Origin: Ramlibacter sp.
GTDB lineage: Bacteria > Pseudomonadota > Gammaproteobacteria > Burkholderiales > Burkholderiaceae_C
Direction of reading: 5' to 3'
DNA length: 64,000 bases
Assembly (NCBI RefSeq): GCF_029866045.1
Contig: NZ_JARXAB010000053.1
Coordinates: forward strand, 1 to 64,000
A program made the translations under genes and the position numbers. The notes under the pieces are model-generated. The model had not been told where the DNA came from, searched no databases, and was given only the letters and a program-made list of their open reading frames with translations. Below, in pieces: positions 53,295 through 64,000 of the stretch. Each line of letters begins with the position of its first letter. Position 1 is the first letter of the stretch.

Positions 53295-54606
53295 ACTCAC
53301 CAGACTGATTTTCCGGGACGGATGTCGCGATTGCACTGGCTTGGGGCAGCAAATGGCCTGGCGCGGCCTGCAAAACCGCCTCGGTGTTGTGCGCAACAAA
53401 CGAACGGATGCGGGCCTCGCCCTCGGCGCGGAATACCGAGCAAGTGCAATAAAGGAGGCGGCCCCCCGGTGCCAGCAGGGGCCAGAGCGCCTCGAGCAGC
53501 CGGGTCTGGGCCTGGGCCAGGGCATCGATGTCCGAGGCCCGGCGCAGCCAGCGCACGTCCGGGTGGCGGCGCACGATGCCCGAGGCGGTGCAGGGCGCGT
53601 CCAGCAAGATGGCATCAAAGGCTTGGCCGTCCCACCAGTCCTGCGGGCGGGCGGCATCGGCGGCCAGGATCTGGGCTTGCAGGCCCAGGCGCGCCAGGGT
53701 CTGGGTGATGCGCTCGCAGCGCAGCGGGTCCACGTCCAGGGCAATCACCTGCGCATCGGCACGCTCGAGCAGGTGGGCGGTCTTACCGCCCGGGGCGGCG
53801 CAGGCGTCCAGAATGCGCAGCTGGCGTCCTACTGGGGGCGGGGGCAGGCCCTCCAGTAGCAGGGGGGCGGCCATCTGTGCCGCGGCGTCCTGTACCGAAA
53901 CCAGGCCCTGATCGAAGCCGGGCAGGGCCTGGACCGGGCACGGGTTGGCCAGCACCAGGCCGTCTTCGCCGACCCGACGGGCCAACAGGCCGGCGTCGGC
54001 CAGGCAACGCTGATACGCATCGGGCGTAGACCTTCGGCGGTTGACCCGCAGCGTCATCGGCGGTGCCTCGTTGCCGACCCTCAGGAGGGCCTCCCAGTGC
54101 TGCGGGTGGTCGGCCTGCAGGCGGCGGATCCACCAGTCCGGATGGTTCCAGCGGGCCACCAGGTCGGTGTCGGTCGCCGCCACGAGCAGGTCCCGCTCCC
54201 GAAGGAATCGCCGCATACAGCCGTTGACGAAAGCCGACTGGGGCGCGGTGGCCCGGCTCCGCTTGGCCGCCTCCACCGCCTGGTTCACCAGGGTGAAGGG
54301 TTCGTAGGGCGCCGAGGCCGGGTCCCAGGCCAGGGCCAGGGCGGTGCACAAGAGTGCGTCCACCGCCGGTGGCGGCGGGCGACGGGCCAGGAGGGTGCGC
54401 AGGGCCTGCGCCCGACCGAGCTGGCGCAGCGCCTGAAAGGCCAGGGACTGGGTACCCGCGCGTAGCTCGGCGGGTACCGCAGCCAGCGCCGGCGTGGCCG
54501 ACTGCCCCTGACGCACCGCCTGCACGACACGCGCGGTCGATTGCAGCAGCTGCCACAGCGGGGGCGCAGGCGTGGGCCCGGCGGAGTGAGTGCGCGCCTG
54601 CGTCAA
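53254..54606 (-). CDS. rsmB: 16S rRNA (cytosine-967-C5)-methyltransferase
   Basis: The protein has an N-terminal NusB-like RNA-binding domain (about 15-140) and a Rossmann methyltransferase domain with SAM motif LDACAAPGGKTAH. The two cysteines of m5C enzymes are in DAPCTASG and YCTCS. It methylates C967 of 16S rRNA. There is no ATG at the start. I chose TTG 54606, which overlaps the upstream stop (TTGA); TTG 54639 would add 11 residues. Neither has a clear ribosome site, so expression is probably coupled to the upstream gene. Confidence 0.9.
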   Translation of the reverse strand: MTQARTHSAGPTPAPPLWQLLQSTARVVQAVRQGQSATPALAAVPAELRAGTQSLAFQALRQLGRAQALRTLLARRPPPPAVDALLCTALALAWDPASAPYEPFTLVNQAVEAAKRSRATAPQSAFVNGCMRRFLRERDLLVAATDTDLVARWNHPDWWIRRLQADHPQHWEALLRVGNEAPPMTLRVNRRRSTPDAYQRCLADAGLLARRVGEDGLVLANPCPVQALPGFDQGLVSVQDAAAQMAAPLLLEGLPPPPVGRQLRILDACAAPGGKTAHLLERADAQVIALDVDPLRCERITQTLARLGLQAQILAADAARPQDWWDGQAFDAILLDAPCTASGIVRRHPDVRWLRRASDIDALAQAQTRLLEALWPLLAPGGRLLYCTCSVFRAEGEARIRSFVAHNTEAVLQAAPGHLLPQASAIATSVPENQSGEYDGFYFARLDKRV

Positions 54607-55151
54607 AGGTGACGCCCGCGCCGGAAGCTGAAAGTCCAAGCGATCAAAACGGCGGGGAATTGGGTGATGGCGCGGTTATACCGGTCGACGGCCGCGTTGA
54701 ACTGGCTCCCGATCACGTCGGCTTGCTTGAGCCGCAGGGCTCGCTCGGTGCTCACGGGTTCCGGCAGCTGCGGGCCGGCCAGGTCGTGAGCGTCCTGGCG
54801 TTCGGCTTGGTCCCAGGCACGGGCCCAGCGCTCGCCAGCCAGCCGAACCGCAGCGATGCGCTCGCCGTCGAGCGGCCGCGCGCGCGCCGCGACCAAAGCT
54901 GCGGTCAGCTCGGAGGAGGCCTCACGGATGGGCGCGAGGAATTTTTCGGAGGGCTGCTGTCGGTCCTCATCCTGCGGATTGAAACCTGCCAGCATGTCGT
55001 CGACCAGGCGGGCCAGAGGCTGCAGCTCCCCGTCGACCGCGGCGAAAGAGGTGTTGACCTCCGAGCGCAGCCGGACCAGCCGGTTGTAGGCGCCCACGGC
55101 CCAGGCCACGCCGACCACGGCGAGAGCCCAGAGCAGAAGGGAGTCACTCAT
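54603..55151 (-). CDS. LemA-family membrane protein
   Basis: This 182-residue protein has one N-terminal membrane helix (about 5-21). The LemA pattern follows: AYNRLVRLRSEVNTSFAAVDGELQPLARLVDDML, then a long helical region and FNAAVDRYNRAITQFPA near the C-terminus. The function of LemA proteins is unknown; they are probably helical bundles at the membrane. It overlaps rsmB by four bases under the chosen start. It follows the rpoC terminator. Confidence 0.85.
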   Translation of the reverse strand: MSDSLLLWALAVVGVAWAVGAYNRLVRLRSEVNTSFAAVDGELQPLARLVDDMLAGFNPQDEDRQQPSEKFLAPIREASSELTAALVAARARPLDGERIAAVRLAGERWARAWDQAERQDAHDLAGPQLPEPVSTERALRLKQADVIGSQFNAAVDRYNRAITQFPAVLIAWTFSFRRGRHL

Positions 55152-55239
55152 GGCACAAGCTTAACAAGGTCGAAACGCTCGACGGACTCTTAGCGGAGCG
55201 GCCTGAAGAAGCCAAGTGCGGGATCTTCCGCCACAGAAG

Positions 55240-55278
55240 AAAAAACGCCCCGGGGCCGGCGAGCCGACCACGGGGCGC
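55240..55278 (-). terminator. Intrinsic terminator of the rpoBC operon
   Basis: On the - strand a GC-rich hairpin with outer stem CGCCCCG / CGGGGCG (plus-strand 55246-55252 and 55271-55277) and a smaller inner stem is followed by TTTTTT. It begins about 29 bases past the rpoC stop. Confidence 0.88.
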
Positions 55279-55306
55279 TTGGGGCACGAAGTGCCAGGGA
55301 CGTAGC

Positions 55307-59527
<4,221 letters not shown>

Positions 59528-59545
59528 GACTCAATCCTTTCTAAA

Positions 59546-63658
<4,113 letters not shown>

Positions 63659-64000
63659 GAGATCTCCGGGCTATTGAGCTCTTGCGCAACTGTCTTGCCG
63701 GCGCCCGTCATCAACGGGCGCAGCAGGCTTGGCGGGTTGGCCACTACCAACCATGGCGGACGGCGATGCCTTGCACATCGCCCGAACCAAGGCGTCTTCT
63801 GCAGTCGGGTCAGAAGACACTTGGAAAAGTCCGAATTCGGCCTTTTCCAGGTGCGCTCTGAAAGCGCAAAGGGCCGGTCCGAAAACCAGCCCGCGTAAAT
63901 CGTATTTGGAGCGAAGCGAGCGGTCCGAGGTCGGCCCGAGACGCGCAGCCGTACTAAAGTACGGCGAGCACCGCAGGACCGAGATCGGTCCGCGCAGCCG
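63659..64000 (-). promoter_or_regulatory. Hairpin-rich rpoB leader / probable rplL-rpoB intergenic region
   Basis: This 342-base stretch holds no gene. On the - strand it contains a near-continuous chain of inverted repeats. They lie at 63852-63868 (TGCGCT/AGCGCA), 63818-63853 (12-base stem with one G-U), 63794-63818 (GTCTTCT/AGAAGAC), 63762-63782 (GGCGATG/CATCGCC), 63735-63752 (GGTTGG/CCAACC) and 63701-63721 (8-base stem GCGCCCGT/ACGGGCGC). In E. coli the matching gap holds an attenuator and an RNase III site, so processing or partial termination is likely here. Confidence 0.6.
63943..64000. repeat. Direct and inverted repeats at the window edge
   Basis: GCGCAGCCG occurs at 63943-63951 and 63992-64000. 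Between them lie two hairpins: GCCGTAC-TAAA-GTACGGC (63948-63965) and GGACCG-AGAT-CGGTCC (63976-63991). A related CCGAG-N-TCGG sequence occurs near 63925-63934. The element may continue beyond the window. Confidence 0.5.

Overview
The window is GC-rich, densely coded chromosomal DNA from a betaproteobacterium. It is most likely in the order Burkholderiales and probably the family Comamonadaceae. The evidence is two Bug/TctC-type periplasmic binding proteins, a short NtrX without an AAA+ domain, the gene order rpoB-rpoC ... rsmB-DUF4390-ntrY-ntrX-tRNA-Phe, and many acyl-CoA, aromatic-acid and sulfur-oxidation modules. I found no transposase, integrase, CRISPR array or rRNA gene.

Region 1 (1-8.8 kb, + strand). 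After the 3' end of a KDPGal aldolase gene comes a tight operon: a double-hotdog dehydratase, a CaiB-type CoA transferase, an ADP-forming acyl-CoA synthetase, an atypical SDR, an MmgE/PrpD protein, a Bug solute-binding protein and a GntR/FCD regulator. It reads as uptake, CoA activation and hydration/dehydration of an unknown organic acid. A sigma70-like promoter with an overlapping palindrome lies upstream. Region 2 (8.9-17.8 kb). Two divergent operons meet at 15.7 kb around two TTCC-N7-GGAA palindromes. Leftward lie a Rieske oxygenase, a zinc alcohol dehydrogenase, an IclR regulator, a His-rich CobW-type metallochaperone, a class II aldolase and a tannase-family lipoprotein esterase. Rightward lie a Bug protein and a 4,5-dihydroxyphthalate decarboxylase-like protein. 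This looks like catabolism of a phthalate-like acid or its ester. Region 3 (17.8-23.8 kb): an unidentified lipoprotein, then a sugar-acid module of HpaI-type aldolase, tartronate-semialdehyde reductase and a TRAP transporter.

Region 4 (23.8-39.7 kb) is the most unusual part. Fourteen genes on the - strand run almost without gaps: coxS-L-M-D-E-G, xdhC, mocA, a two-subunit Tat-exported molybdenum hydroxylase, then soxX-Y-Z-A. The SoxY C-terminal arm ends in AACIE-type sequence instead of GGCGG, and soxB and soxCD are absent. The CoxL is form II (AYRGAGR), so it is probably not a true CO dehydrogenase. Divergently transcribed are a monoheme cytochrome, a flavocytochrome c sulfide dehydrogenase-like flavoprotein and a c551-like cytochrome. 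Between the two operons lies a frameshifted remnant of an exonuclease III gene. I infer one periplasmic redox system joining molybdenum hydroxylases to a modified sulfur-carrier system; its substrate is unknown.

Region 5 (39.7-49.1 kb): an SDR, a PanE-like reductase and an isoaspartyl peptidase, then a complete Dpp-type ABC transporter split around a creatininase-family hydrolase. This suggests uptake and hydrolysis of a peptide- or amide-like compound. Region 6 (49.2-64 kb, - strand) is the conserved core: tRNA-Phe, ntrX, ntrY, DUF4390, rsmB, a LemA-like gene, rpoC and rpoB. The leader upstream of rpoB is packed with hairpins.
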